Assembly: GCA_964500965.1 (NCBI GenBank) | Contig: CAZCQZ010000002.1 | Span: forward strand, 55,127 to 119,126 | Direction of reading: 5' to 3' | DNA length: 64,000 nucleotides | Source: JAISGQ01 sp964500965 | Lineage (GTDB): Bacteria; Bacillota; Clostridia; Oscillospirales; Acutalibacteraceae | In this document: positions 32,848 to 41,935 of the stretch, piece by piece | How the letters are laid out: every line of letters begins with the position of its first letter | Position numbering within the stretch: position 1 is the stretch's first letter | Translations under genes and position numbers: made by a program | The notes under the pieces: generated by a model | What the model was told of the DNA's origin: nothing | The model's database searches: none | What the model saw: the letters and a program-made list of their open reading frames with translations, nothing else

Positions 32848-33447
32848 ATGCTTACACAGGAACAAAAGCTTAATAAATTTCTGACAGCTATCGACGAATA
32901 CGCCGAAAAGGAACGCGCACGTATTTTATCGGAGCTTGAATCCGGCAATCGTATCGCTATCGAAAAGGCGGAAAAGGCAACTTTGGAAAATGCCTATGAT
33001 GTCATAAACCGCCGCACTGCCGATGTGCGTATGCAAATCAGCAGAGATGCGTCACTGCGTGAAACGGAAGCTAAAAACGACCTTATCCGCAAACGCTGTG
33101 AAATCGAAGCAGAGGTTTTTAAAAAAGCCGCATCAAAGCTTTCGGAGTATACAAAAACCGCCGCTTATCGTGAATTGCTCATGCAGACTGCGGCAAATGC
33201 GGCAAGTATCCTCTCCGAGGGTGACACTGTAATATATTTGCGAAGCGACGATATGTCGTTTAAGGACGATGTTGCCCACGCTTTCGGAAAAAGCTGCACA
33301 GTATGCACCGATGACGGCATACTGATTGGCGGCATACGCTTTGAAAACGAAGCTATGAGCCGCGCTATTGATGCCTCATTCGACAACGAACTTAATTCTC
33401 AACGCGATGAATTTGCAAAGAACAGCGGTTTGCGTATTTTATACTGA
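32848..33447 (+). CDS. ntpE: V-type ATPase subunit E
   Basis: A 199-residue peripheral-stalk subunit. The N-terminal half (about 1-95) is a charged helix suited to pairing with the G/H protein of the first gene; the C-terminal domain (about 100-199) is the globular part that caps subunit B, including LLMQTAANAASILSEGDTVIYL and GGIRFENEAMSRAIDASFDN. The latter, a conserved GGI..ID..F..R pattern, is the most reliable family mark. It starts 19 nt after ntpF. Confidence 0.9.
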   Translation: MLTQEQKLNKFLTAIDEYAEKERARILSELESGNRIAIEKAEKATLENAYDVINRRTADVRMQISRDASLRETEAKNDLIRKRCEIEAEVFKKAASKLSEYTKTAAYRELLMQTAANAASILSEGDTVIYLRSDDMSFKDDVAHAFGKSCTVCTDDGILIGGIRFENEAMSRAIDASFDNELNSQRDEFAKNSGLRILY

Positions 33448-33494
33448 TTACGAAAACCGACATTTGGTATTATCAATTGTTTTGAGGTGATAAA

Positions 33495-35249
33495 ATGACC
33501 TCCCGGTGTGTTATACACGGCATCAACGGTCCTGTTGTTACCGTCAAGGGACGTACTGACCTTTCCATGATGGAAATGGTTTATGTAGGCAAGCAGAAGC
33601 TTGCCGCTGAGGTTATCGGTGTCGCCAACGACACTACGACTATACAGGTTTACGAGGAAACAACGGGTCTGCACCCCGGCGACCCCGTTTATTCTACCGG
33701 TGACAGGCTTTCCGTAACCCTCGGTCCCGGTATTCTTGACAATATTTTCGACGGCATTGAAAGGCCGCTGAAAAAAATAGAAGAACAGTGCGGCGCTTTC
33801 ATTGAACGCGGAGCGGCAACCAATTCCCTTGACTGTGAGCGGCTTTGGGACGTTACCGTTAAAGTTAAAGTCGGTGACAGGCTTTGCGGCGGTCAGATTT
33901 ACGCTGTATGCCCCGAAACCACAATTATAGAGCATCGCTGTCTTGTGCCGCCTGCGCTCAGCGGAACGGTGGTTTCGGTGAAGCCCGACGGCAAATATAC
34001 CGTTAACGACACTGTTGTTGTGCTGAAAGATGAAAGCGGTAATACTCACGAGCTTACACTCTGCCAGAAATGGCCTATCAGAAAGCCTCGGCCTGTTTCC
34101 GAACGGCTCTATGCAAACGCTCCCCTTATCACAGGTCAGCGAGTTATTGACACTCTGTTTCCTATCGCAAAGGGCGGCACTGCCGCTATCCCCGGTGGTT
34201 TCGGCGCAGGCAAGACCATGACTCAGCATCAGCTTGCAAAATGGTGTGATGCCGATATTATTGTTTATGTCGGCTGCGGTGAACGCGGTAATGAGATGTG
34301 TCAGGTGCTTTCGGAATTTTCCGAGCTTATGGACCCGAAATCCGGTCGTCCCATGACCGACAGAACAGTGCTTATCGCAAACACATCAAACATGCCTGTT
34401 GCCGCTCGTGAAGCTTCCATTTACACCGGCATTACTCTTGCCGAATACTACCGCGACATGGGCTATCATGTTGCTATAATGGCGGATTCCACCTCTCGTT
34501 GGGCTGAAGCACTTCGTGAGATTTCCGGCAGACTTGAGGAAATGCCTGCCGAGGAAGGATTCCCCGCATATCTCCCCTCTCGCCTTTCCGAGTTTTACGA
34601 AAGAGCCGGGCTTATGAAAACTCTTTCAGGTGCAAGCGGCTCTGTGACAATTATCGGCGCGGTTTCTCCTCAAGGCTCTGATTTCTCCGAGCCGGTAACT
34701 CAGAACACCAAACGTTTTACGCGCTGTTTCTGGGCACTTGATAAGTCTCTTGCCTATGCAAGGCACTACCCTGCCGTTAACTGGAATAACAGCTACAGCG
34801 AATACGGCAATGACCTTAAAAACTGGTACGACACCCATGTTGGCACTGATTTTGCCAAATTTAAGGAACGCACTGCGGCTCTCTTGCAGGAGGAAGCAAA
34901 GCTTATGGAGATTGTTAATCTCATAGGCTCTGACGTTCTTCCCGATGACCAGAAGCTTATTATCGAAACCGCAAGAGTGATTCGTCTGGGCTTTTTACAG
35001 CAAAATGCTTTCCACAAGGAGGATACCTTTGTTCCTCTCGAAAAACAGCTTCTTATGCTCCGCTGTATTCTTTATCTTTACGGCAAGGCTCACACTGCCG
35101 TTACAGTCGGCGTGCCTTTGTCGAAAATAACCGAAACCGGTATTTTCGACAAGCTGATACGCATTAAATACGATGTGCCGAACAACAGGCTCGACCTGTT
35201 TGACGACTATATCCGCGATATTGACGCAGCCGTAAGCTCTGCATATTAG
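33495..35249 (+). CDS. ntpA: V-type ATPase catalytic subunit A
   Basis: The 584-residue ATP-hydrolysing subunit. Domain order: N-terminal beta barrel, the V/A-type-specific bulge region (about 110-190), nucleotide-binding domain with Walker A PGGFGAGKTM, catalytic GERGNEM, Walker B-region LMADSTSRWAEALREISGRL, and helical C-domain. The signature PAEEGFPAYLPSRLSEFYERAG is diagnostic for subunit A. GAGGTG precedes ATG by about 6 nt. Length agrees with clostridial and enterococcal homologues. No intein is present. Confidence 0.97.
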   Translation: MTSRCVIHGINGPVVTVKGRTDLSMMEMVYVGKQKLAAEVIGVANDTTTIQVYEETTGLHPGDPVYSTGDRLSVTLGPGILDNIFDGIERPLKKIEEQCGAFIERGAATNSLDCERLWDVTVKVKVGDRLCGGQIYAVCPETTIIEHRCLVPPALSGTVVSVKPDGKYTVNDTVVVLKDESGNTHELTLCQKWPIRKPRPVSERLYANAPLITGQRVIDTLFPIAKGGTAAIPGGFGAGKTMTQHQLAKWCDADIIVYVGCGERGNEMCQVLSEFSELMDPKSGRPMTDRTVLIANTSNMPVAAREASIYTGITLAEYYRDMGYHVAIMADSTSRWAEALREISGRLEEMPAEEGFPAYLPSRLSEFYERAGLMKTLSGASGSVTIIGAVSPQGSDFSEPVTQNTKRFTRCFWALDKSLAYARHYPAVNWNNSYSEYGNDLKNWYDTHVGTDFAKFKERTAALLQEEAKLMEIVNLIGSDVLPDDQKLIIETARVIRLGFLQQNAFHKEDTFVPLEKQLLMLRCILYLYGKAHTAVTVGVPLSKITETGIFDKLIRIKYDVPNNRLDLFDDYIRDIDAAVSSAY

Positions 35250-35260
35250 GAGGGTTTTCC

Positions 35261-36643
35261 ATGATTTTTGAATACATTGGCGTTAAGGAAATTTCCGGCT
35301 CTCTTATAGTGCTCGAAAATGTCGAAAATCCCTCTTATGAAGAAATGGTTGAAATCAGACTTGACGATGGCAGCACCCGTAACGGAAGAATCGTAAAGAT
35401 TGAGGGAAATCGTGTTGTTATTCAGGTGTTTGAGGGCACAAGCGGTATTTCCCTGCGAAACACCAGAACCGTTTTAAAAGGAAAGCCCATGGAGCTGAAG
35501 CTGTCCGACGAAATGCTCGGCAGAGTTTTTAACGGCGCAGGCAAGCCTATTGACGGTCTTGGCAAAATCTATCCCGACAAAAGCGCAAATATTAACGGTA
35601 CTCCCATAAATCCCGTTTCAAGGATTTATCCTAAGAACTATATCAGCACCGGCATATCGTCAATTGACACTCTTATCACCCTTATAAGAGGTCAGAAGTT
35701 GCCGATTTTCAGCGGTTCGGGCATGAAACACAATGAGCTTGCCGTGCAGATTGTCCGCCAGGCTAAGATTACCGGCGAATCCGGCTCTGATTTCTGTATC
35801 GTCTTTGCCGCCATGGGCGTTAAAAGCGACGTTGCCGATTATTTCCGTCGTTCCTTTGAGGAAGCCGGAATTTTAAGTCGCGTTACCATGTTTTTAAATC
35901 TTGCAAACGACCCTATCATTGAGAGAATACTAACTCCCCGATGTGCTCTTACCGCCGCCGAATATCTGGCGTTTACCCACAACAAGCACGTGCTGGTTGT
36001 TATGACGGATATGACTTCCTATGCGGAAGCGTGTCGTGAATTTTCCTCATCAAAGGGTGAAATTCCCAGCCGTAAGGGTTTCCCCGGTTATCTCTATTCC
36101 GACCTTGCCTCTCTATATGAGCGTGCCGGCATGGTAAAGGGGAGCACCGGTTCCGTTACTCAGCTTCCCATTCTCACTATGCCAAATGATGACATCACTC
36201 ACCCCGTCCCCGACCTTACCGGCTATATTACAGAGGGTCAGATTGTTCTTGACCGCACCTTGGATTCCTCCGGAATCTATCCGCCCGTGTCTGTTCTGGC
36301 TTCGCTGTCGCGACTTATGAAGGACGGCATCGGCGAGGGCTTTACAAGAGAGGACCACTCCGCTTTGGCAAATCAGCTTTTCGCTTCCTATGCAAAGGTA
36401 CAGGACGCCCGTTCGCTTGCTTCCGTTATCGGCGAGGAGGATTTGTCTGCCGCAGACAAAAAGCTCCTTGAATTCGGCAGAGCCTTTGAACAGCAATTTA
36501 TCAGTCAGGGCTTTAACGAGGACAGAAGCATTGAGCAAAGCCTTGAAATCGGCTGGAAGCTGCTCGGTATGCTGCCAAAGGGTGAGCTTGACCGTGTTGA
36601 CAGCGAGATTTTGGACAAATATTACAGAGAAAACAAGGCGTAA
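35261..36643 (+). CDS. ntpB: V-type ATPase regulatory subunit B
   Basis: The 460-residue non-catalytic partner of subunit A in the hexameric head. Blocks: RVFNGAGKPIDGLG, FSGSGMKHNELAVQIVRQAK (the degenerate P-loop position), VVMTDMTSYAEACREFSSSKGEIPSRKGFPGYLYSDLASLYERAG and LTGYITEGQIVLDRTL. All are standard for subunit B. AGGAGGG is upstream and the gene begins 11 nt after ntpA. Confidence 0.97.
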   Translation: MIFEYIGVKEISGSLIVLENVENPSYEEMVEIRLDDGSTRNGRIVKIEGNRVVIQVFEGTSGISLRNTRTVLKGKPMELKLSDEMLGRVFNGAGKPIDGLGKIYPDKSANINGTPINPVSRIYPKNYISTGISSIDTLITLIRGQKLPIFSGSGMKHNELAVQIVRQAKITGESGSDFCIVFAAMGVKSDVADYFRRSFEEAGILSRVTMFLNLANDPIIERILTPRCALTAAEYLAFTHNKHVLVVMTDMTSYAEACREFSSSKGEIPSRKGFPGYLYSDLASLYERAGMVKGSTGSVTQLPILTMPNDDITHPVPDLTGYITEGQIVLDRTLDSSGIYPPVSVLASLSRLMKDGIGEGFTREDHSALANQLFASYAKVQDARSLASVIGEEDLSAADKKLLEFGRAFEQQFISQGFNEDRSIEQSLEIGWKLLGMLPKGELDRVDSEILDKYYRENKA

Positions 36644-36658
36644 AGGAGGCAGGCAAGC

Positions 36659-37270
36659 ATGGCAAACGTAGTGCCCACAAAAGGCAATTTAATCGCGACA
36701 AAAAAATCCCTTGAGCTGGCAAGCGTTGGCTATGAGCTGCTTGACCGCAAGCGCAATATTCTGATTCGCGAAATGATGACACTTATCGACAAGGCTTCAA
36801 CTATTCAGGGACAGATAGATGCGGTGTACTCCGAAGCTTATCTTGCCCTGCAAACCGCCAACGTTTTTATCGGTCGCTGTGATTCTTTCGCTCAGACTGT
36901 TCCCATTGACGAAAATCTTCACGTTGATTTTCGTTCCGTAATGGGCGTTGAGCTTCCGACCGTAACTCTTGACGAGGACGATTTGACCTTGCCCTTTGGC
37001 TTGTATTCATCTCAATCTGCCCTTGATGAAGCATTTATAAAATTCCGTGAGGTTAAGAGAATGACCGCTTCTCTTGCGGAAATAGAAAACTCCGTTTACA
37101 GACTGGCCAGTGCCATCAAGAGCACTCAAAAACGTGCTAACGCGCTGAAAAATGTGGTAATTCCGCGCTTTACCGAAACCGTTAAATTCATAACCGAATC
37201 CCTTGACGAAAAAGAACGCGAAGAATTTTCACGTCTTAAAGTCATCAAATCCTCCAAAGAAAACCGATAA
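36659..37270 (+). CDS. ntpD: V-type ATPase central-stalk subunit D
   Basis: A 203-residue, mostly helical rotor shaft. The N-terminus has VPTKGNLIATKKSLELASVGYELLDRKRNILIREMM, the signature of subunit D (usually PTK..L..L...L..A..G..LLK.KRD.L). The C-terminal long helix reads KRANALKNVVIPRFTETVKFITESLDEKEREEFSRLKVIK, also diagnostic. AAGGAGG precedes the ATG. It is the last gene of the operon and is followed by a terminator. Confidence 0.96.
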   Translation: MANVVPTKGNLIATKKSLELASVGYELLDRKRNILIREMMTLIDKASTIQGQIDAVYSEAYLALQTANVFIGRCDSFAQTVPIDENLHVDFRSVMGVELPTVTLDEDDLTLPFGLYSSQSALDEAFIKFREVKRMTASLAEIENSVYRLASAIKSTQKRANALKNVVIPRFTETVKFITESLDEKEREEFSRLKVIKSSKENR

Positions 37271-37274
37271 GTAT

Positions 37275-37314
37275 AAAAACGAGCGTACCGTGCAAAATAA
37301 CGGTGCGCTCGTTT
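37275..37314 (+). terminator. Terminator after the V-ATPase operon
   Basis: Arms AAAACGAGCG(T)ACCGT and ACGGT(G)CGCTCGTTTT, loop GCAAAATA. Ends in T-run. Confidence 0.8.
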
Positions 37315-37363
37315 TGCGCTTATTCCGATTTCAAATTTGAAATTCACAAGGAGTTGATTTTCT

Positions 37364-37582
37364 ATGCTTGACAGAATCGCTCTGCTTTTAACAATCATAG
37401 GCGCTCTCAACTGGGGCTCTATCGGTCTGTTTAAATTCGATTTCGTCGGCTGGCTGTTCGGAGGACAGACCTCCGTTGTTGCGCGAATTATTTTCGTTGT
37501 GGTTGCTGTCGCCGGTCTTTGGTGCATTTCCCTGCTGTTCAGAGAACGCGAGGACGTTGCCGAAGACAGAAGCAGGTCATAA
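37364..37582 (+). CDS. DUF378 small membrane protein
   Basis: A 72-residue protein with two TM helices (about 4-24 and 38-60) separated by a GALNWGSIGLFKFDFV loop, the hallmark of DUF378, and an acidic/basic C-terminal tail REREDVAEDRSRS. Function unknown in the family. AAGGAG lies upstream of the ATG. It stands alone between the V-ATPase terminator and a terminator shared with the convergent ackA gene. Confidence 0.88.
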   Translation: MLDRIALLLTIIGALNWGSIGLFKFDFVGWLFGGQTSVVARIIFVVVAVAGLWCISLLFREREDVAEDRSRS

Positions 37583-37604
37583 AACAGCGGCAATACAGTA
37601 AAAA

Positions 37605-37629
37605 TCCCACCTGCTTTACACAGGTGGGA
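37605..37629. terminator. Bidirectional terminator between DUF378 and ackA
   Basis: Perfect 9-bp arms TCCCACCTG/CAGGTGGGA, loop CTTTACA; A-run on the left side for ackA (minus). Confidence 0.75.
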
Positions 37630-37642
37630 CTATACTTTGAAA

Positions 37643-38857
37643 TTATTTATTCATTGCTTCAACCAGAGCCTTGGTATCACGAGCGATGACAAGCTCCTCG
37701 TTGGTGGGAATAACGTAAACCTTTACCTTGCTTTCGGGAGTGGAAAGCTCGATTTCCTGCCCCTTTGTTGCGTTCGCTTCCGCATCAATCTTAACGCCGA
37801 GGTAATCAAGATATTCGCACACCGCCGCTCTGTGACTGCACTGATTTTCACCGATGCCCGCTGTGAACACGATTGCATCAACACCGCCGAGAGCCGCTAC
37901 ATAACCGCCGACAGTCTTTGCAATCTGATAACGGAGTATCTCATGGGTGAGCTTTGCTCTTTCGTTGCCCTCCTCTGCCGCTTTAGTTACATCGCGGTCA
38001 TCGGAGGAAACACCGGAAACGCCCAGCATACCGGACTTTTTGTTAAGAAGCTCGGACATCTGCTGAGGAGTGAAGCCCTCCTTTTCGGCAATAAAGGTAA
38101 CAACCGAGGGGTCAAGTGAGCCGGAACGTGTACCCATCATGAAGCCGTCAAGGGGAGTAAGACCCATGCTGGTATCAATGCACTTTCCGTCCTTTACGGC
38201 GGTGATAGACGAGCCGTTGCCCAAATGACAGGTTATAATCTTTGTTCCCTCTGGGTTTTCCGCCCTGCCCATAAGCTCAAGGCAACGTGCGGAAACATAT
38301 CTGTGGCTTGTTCCGTGAGCGCCGTAACGGCGTACCTTATATTCCTCATAATACTTCCAGGGAACAGGGAAAATATATGCTTTCGGGGGCATTGTGCTGT
38401 GGAATGATGTATCGAACACAACAGCCTGGGGTGTATCTTCACCGAATGTATCAATGGAAGCACGGATACCCTGAACGTGTGCCGGGTTGTGGAGCGGTGC
38501 AAGAGCACCAAGCTCTGCGATGTCCTCAATGACCTTTTCGTTGACAAGGCAGCTTTCGCTGAATATAGCACCGCCCTGAACAACACGGTGTCCGATTGCG
38601 GAAACCTCGGAAAGCTCGTTAATAACTTTGCCATCACCCTCTGTAAGCATTTCCTTTACAAGTGCAAATGCTTCGGTGTGATTTACGCAATCCTGCTTCT
38701 TTTCAAAGCTTCTTCCGTCGGGCAGCTTGTGAGTAATAAACGTTCCGCCGATGCCTATACGTTCGCAGTTGCCCTTTGCAAGCACAGCTTCATTGTCCAT
38801 ATCAATAAGCTGATATTTCAAAGAGCTGCTGCCTGCATTGATTACGAGAATTTTCAT
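37643..38857 (-). CDS. ackA: Acetate kinase
   Basis: Interconverts acetyl phosphate plus ADP and acetate plus ATP, the energy-yielding end step of fermentation. The 404 residues match the family length. Motifs: MKILVINAGSSSLKYQLIDM at the N-terminus, VVQGG and LAPLHNPAHVQGI, AVVFDTSFHSTMP, RRYGAHGTSHRYVS, ITCHLGNGSSITAV, MGTRSGSLDPSV and FTAGIGENQ. No pta gene is adjacent inside the window. It diverges from tmcAL, another acetate-handling enzyme, with 116 nt between them. Confidence 0.97.
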   Translation of the reverse strand: MKILVINAGSSSLKYQLIDMDNEAVLAKGNCERIGIGGTFITHKLPDGRSFEKKQDCVNHTEAFALVKEMLTEGDGKVINELSEVSAIGHRVVQGGAIFSESCLVNEKVIEDIAELGALAPLHNPAHVQGIRASIDTFGEDTPQAVVFDTSFHSTMPPKAYIFPVPWKYYEEYKVRRYGAHGTSHRYVSARCLELMGRAENPEGTKIITCHLGNGSSITAVKDGKCIDTSMGLTPLDGFMMGTRSGSLDPSVVTFIAEKEGFTPQQMSELLNKKSGMLGVSGVSSDDRDVTKAAEEGNERAKLTHEILRYQIAKTVGGYVAALGGVDAIVFTAGIGENQCSHRAAVCEYLDYLGVKIDAEANATKGQEIELSTPESKVKVYVIPTNEELVIARDTKALVEAMNK

Positions 38858-38973
38858 TGTTATCTACTCCTTGTAATTATCTTTGCAAACTGCTATTATG
38901 ATAGTACAGAAATACAAATTTTTCAAGTCATTATATTGTTTTTATACATTTTATTACCGTCAGGAGCGTGGCT

Positions 38974-40152
38974 ATGAAAATCGCAGGCGTTATCGCAGAA
39001 TATAATCCTTTTCACAAGGGGCATGAATATCAGCTTTCACAGACCCGTGAGCTTTTCGGAGCTACGCATATTGCCGTGTGCATGAGCGGAAGCTTTACTC
39101 AACGGGGTGACTGCGCCTGTATTTCAAAATACGCAAGAGCAAAAACTGCGATACAATGCGGCGCCGACCTGGTTATTGAGCTTCCTGCTCCGTGGGCTGT
39201 CGCTCCTGCCGGGCGTTTTGCCATGGGCGCCGTTTCGCTTCTCAATGCTCTCGGCTGTGTTAATATGCTGTCTTTCGGCTCGGAATCCGGCGACATTGAA
39301 TTATTAAACAAAACAGCCGACGCCGTTGTAAAGGTCGAAGATGAGCTGTACAGCTATTTTCTTGACGGCGGCAGTCTTGCAAGCGCAAGATTTAACCTTA
39401 TACGCGAAGAATTCGGAGATGAAATTTCCACGCCTTTAAGCCGTCCAAACGACACTTTAGCTATTGAATATATTCTTGCCGTCAGGCGGTTATGTGATAA
39501 AATTCACTGCTGTCCCATTTCCAGAGCCGGCGTCGAACATGATTCTGCCGCTGTTCAAAAGGGCTTTGCCTCTGCTTCCCTTATCCGCACTATGCTGAAT
39601 GACAATAGCTGGCAGGAATATGTGCCGGAAATTTCAAAGAAAATCATCGACGAGGAACTTTCATCTGAATATGCTCCTGCCGATATACTGAAGCTTGAAA
39701 GGGCAATTCTCGCAAAATTGCGCACACTTAACCCCGAAGATTACACCGGGCTGTACGAGGTATCGGAGGGACTTGAAAACAGAATACACAGTGCGGCACG
39801 TCACGCTTCTTCCCTGCATGAGCTTTACGATTCGATAAAAACCAAACGCTATTCTCACGCGCGAATCAGAAGAATAATTCTGTCCGCTTTTTTGGGCATT
39901 GACGGTAAAATTACCGCCGGTCTGCCGCCGTACATATCCGTGCTTGCCATGAACGAACGCGGACGTGAAATTCTTGCCGCCGCAAAGCCAACGCTTCCGA
40001 TAATTTCAAGGTATGCAGATGTTAAAAAGCTTTCCCCGGAAGCTGCAAAGGTTTTTGACCTTGAATGCAGAGCAACCGACCTTTGGGCTTTGTCTCTACC
40101 CTTCCCTGCTCCCTGTGGGCTTGATTGTACAAGCAAGCTTATAGTCCTGTAA
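38974..40152 (+). CDS. tmcAL: tRNA(Met) cytidine acetate ligase TmcAL
   Basis: Family knowledge: activates acetate with ATP to acetyl-adenylate and forms N4-acetylcytidine at the wobble base of elongator tRNA-Met. The 392 residues begin with the HxGH nucleotidyltransferase signature IAEYNPFHKGHEYQL, followed by HIAVCMSGSFTQRGDCACISKYARA, then ELPAPWAVAPAGRFAMGAVSLLNALG and the C-terminal RYSHARIRRIILSAFLGI. A GTG at 38968 also opens the frame, but CAGGAG is 7 nt from ATG 38974 and only 1-2 nt from the GTG, so ATG was chosen. Position beside ackA is noted in the findings. Confidence 0.93.
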   Translation: MKIAGVIAEYNPFHKGHEYQLSQTRELFGATHIAVCMSGSFTQRGDCACISKYARAKTAIQCGADLVIELPAPWAVAPAGRFAMGAVSLLNALGCVNMLSFGSESGDIELLNKTADAVVKVEDELYSYFLDGGSLASARFNLIREEFGDEISTPLSRPNDTLAIEYILAVRRLCDKIHCCPISRAGVEHDSAAVQKGFASASLIRTMLNDNSWQEYVPEISKKIIDEELSSEYAPADILKLERAILAKLRTLNPEDYTGLYEVSEGLENRIHSAARHASSLHELYDSIKTKRYSHARIRRIILSAFLGIDGKITAGLPPYISVLAMNERGREILAAAKPTLPIISRYADVKKLSPEAAKVFDLECRATDLWALSLPFPAPCGLDCTSKLIVL

Positions 40153-40162
40153 ATATACAATT

Positions 40163-40195
40163 CGGGCTGTAAAAACCTGCGTTTTTTACAGCCCG
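40163..40195. terminator. Dispersed-family terminator hairpin, copy 3
   Basis: CGGGCTGTAAAAAC (40163-40176) / GTTTTTTACAGCCCG (40181-40195), one T bulged, loop CTGC. Lies between convergent tmcAL and iscU. Confidence 0.85.
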
Positions 40196-40210
40196 GTTAT
40201 TTCTTTAATA

Positions 40211-40648
40211 TCAGTCGTTGTGACAGCAATCGCAATCGTGGCAATCTCCGCCGATTTCGCCGACTATAGGCAGTGGGTCAATACCTTTTCTGGTGTAATA
40301 ATCCCAAAGAGCGGATTTTATTGCCTGCTCCGCAAGAACAGAGCAGTGCACCTTTACAGGGGGCAAACCGTCCAAAGCCTCCATGACGGCTTTGTTTGTA
40401 AGCTTCAACGCCTCGTCAATTGTTTTGCCCTTAACCATTTCGGTTGCCATTGAGCTTGTTGCAACAGCCGCACCGCAACCGAAAGTCTTAAACTTAACAT
40501 CGGTGATAACATTGCCCTCTATTTTGAGGTACATACGCATAATATCACCGCACTGGGGGTTTCCTACTTCACCCACGCCGTCTGCATCGGGAATTTCACC
40601 GACATTGCGCGGATTTGAAAAATGGTCTAAAACTTTATCCGAATACAT
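40211..40648 (-). CDS. iscU: Iron-sulfur cluster scaffold protein IscU/NifU-type
   Basis: A 145-residue scaffold on which [2Fe-2S] clusters are assembled from sulfur delivered by the desulfurase encoded just upstream. The three cluster-ligand regions are present: GNPQCGDIM, KTFGCGAAVATSS and PPVKVHCSVLAEQAI. The protein ends in a Cys/His-rich tail (GGDCHDCDCCHND) beyond the usual fold, common in clostridial NifU-like proteins and possibly metal-binding. It starts 4 nt after the desulfurase stop, so the two are cotranscribed. Confidence 0.95.
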   Translation of the reverse strand: MYSDKVLDHFSNPRNVGEIPDADGVGEVGNPQCGDIMRMYLKIEGNVITDVKFKTFGCGAAVATSSMATEMVKGKTIDEALKLTNKAVMEALDGLPPVKVHCSVLAEQAIKSALWDYYTRKGIDPLPIVGEIGGDCHDCDCCHND

Positions 40649-40651
40649 AAT

Positions 40652-41878
40652 TTACACCTCATTTTTAATAATTCTGTCCCAAAGGGGCGACATATCGCGA
40701 AGCCGCTTTACTATAGACGGCAATACTTCCAGAATGTAATCAACATCGGACTCGTCATTAAAATCGTCAAAGCTCAGTCGCAGTGAGCCGTGAGCAATCT
40801 CTTTCGGCAATCCGATTGCCAGCAATACGTGGCTTGGGTCAAGTGAGCCTGAAGTACAAGCCGAGCCTGAGGAAGCGCACACGCCTGCATTGTCAAGCAA
40901 AAGCAACAGGGATTCGCCCTCGATGCCCTCAAAGCAGAAGTTTGCGTTTCCGGGCAAACGGGAAGTGCGTGAGCCGTTTAAATGTGACCGCTCGATTTTC
41001 AGCACTCCGTCAATGAGCTTATCCCTCATGGCGGTAAGCTTTGCGTTTACTCTTTCCATATTATCAACGGCATTTTTCAGCGCAACTGCCATGCCCACTA
41101 TGCCTGCAACATTTTCCGTTCCCGCTCTGCGGTTTCTCTCCTGAGCACCGCCGTCAATCAGGTTTTCTATTCTCAAGCCTGTGCGGACATAAAGCATACC
41201 AACGCCTTTCGGCGCATGGAACTTATGCCCCGAAACGGATAGCATATCAACGTTAAGCTCCTTTACATTAACGGGAATATGTCCGACAGCCTGCACCGCA
41301 TCGGTGTGGAAAATAACGCCCTTTGCCTTGCACACCGCTCCGATTTCCGCAATAGGCTGAATCGTGCCGATTTCATTGTTTGCCATAATCACAGTTACCA
41401 AAGCAGTATCCTCACGAATGGCATCGCTTACCTGCTGTGCTGTTATAAGTCCGTCACTGTCAACAGGAAGATATGTCACCTCGAAGCCCTCTTTTTCAAG
41501 CGCCGCACAGGTGTGCAATACGGCATGATGCTCAATTGCAGTAGTGATTATGTGCTTTTTGCCTTTTTTTGCCTGAGTGTGAGCAGTGCCCTTTATTGCC
41601 CAGTTATCTGCCTCGGAACCGCAGGAAGTAATGAATATCTCATTAGGCTTTGCTCCGAGACAATCGGCAAGAGTCTGCCGTGCGCCGATGAGCGATTTTG
41701 CCGCCTCAATTCCCTTTGAATAAATTGATGAGGGATTGCCGTAATTGTCAAGGTAAAATTCGCTCATTGCATCGAACACTTCGCGTGAAACCTGAGTGGT
41801 CGCTGCGTTGTCTGCATAAACAAATCTTTTTTCCAAATTATTCAAGACCTTTCCAAGTCGAATTTCTTTACGGCTCAT
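40652..41878 (-). CDS. Cysteine desulfurase (NifS/IscS family)
   Basis: PLP enzyme that releases sulfur from cysteine for Fe-S assembly on the neighbouring IscU. Family blocks: YADNAATTQVS, SCGSEADNWAIKGTA, TTAIEHHAVLHT, ANNEIGTIQPI, SVSGHKFHAPKGVGMLYVR with the PLP Lys in GHKFH, and the mobile loop GVCASSGSACTSG with the active-site Cys. The start is uncertain: ATG 41878 gives 408 residues but has no good Shine-Dalgarno and would lie next to the -10 of a TTGCAA-17-TATATT promoter. TTG at 41836, 11 nt after GGAAAGG, gives the more usual N-terminus EKRFVYADNAATT. Confidence 0.94.
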   Translation of the reverse strand: MSRKEIRLGKVLNNLEKRFVYADNAATTQVSREVFDAMSEFYLDNYGNPSSIYSKGIEAAKSLIGARQTLADCLGAKPNEIFITSCGSEADNWAIKGTAHTQAKKGKKHIITTAIEHHAVLHTCAALEKEGFEVTYLPVDSDGLITAQQVSDAIREDTALVTVIMANNEIGTIQPIAEIGAVCKAKGVIFHTDAVQAVGHIPVNVKELNVDMLSVSGHKFHAPKGVGMLYVRTGLRIENLIDGGAQERNRRAGTENVAGIVGMAVALKNAVDNMERVNAKLTAMRDKLIDGVLKIERSHLNGSRTSRLPGNANFCFEGIEGESLLLLLDNAGVCASSGSACTSGSLDPSHVLLAIGLPKEIAHGSLRLSFDDFNDESDVDYILEVLPSIVKRLRDMSPLWDRIIKNEV

Positions 41879-41935
41879 AATATATACCAATTTAGTCCAC
41901 TTTGCAATAGGTTTGCCAAAATTTTGTCAATTTAT

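Noticed and set aside
33399..34229. A 276-codon minus-strand frame opposite ntpA
   Set aside because: Antisense to a highly conserved catalytic subunit; no motif, no promoter.
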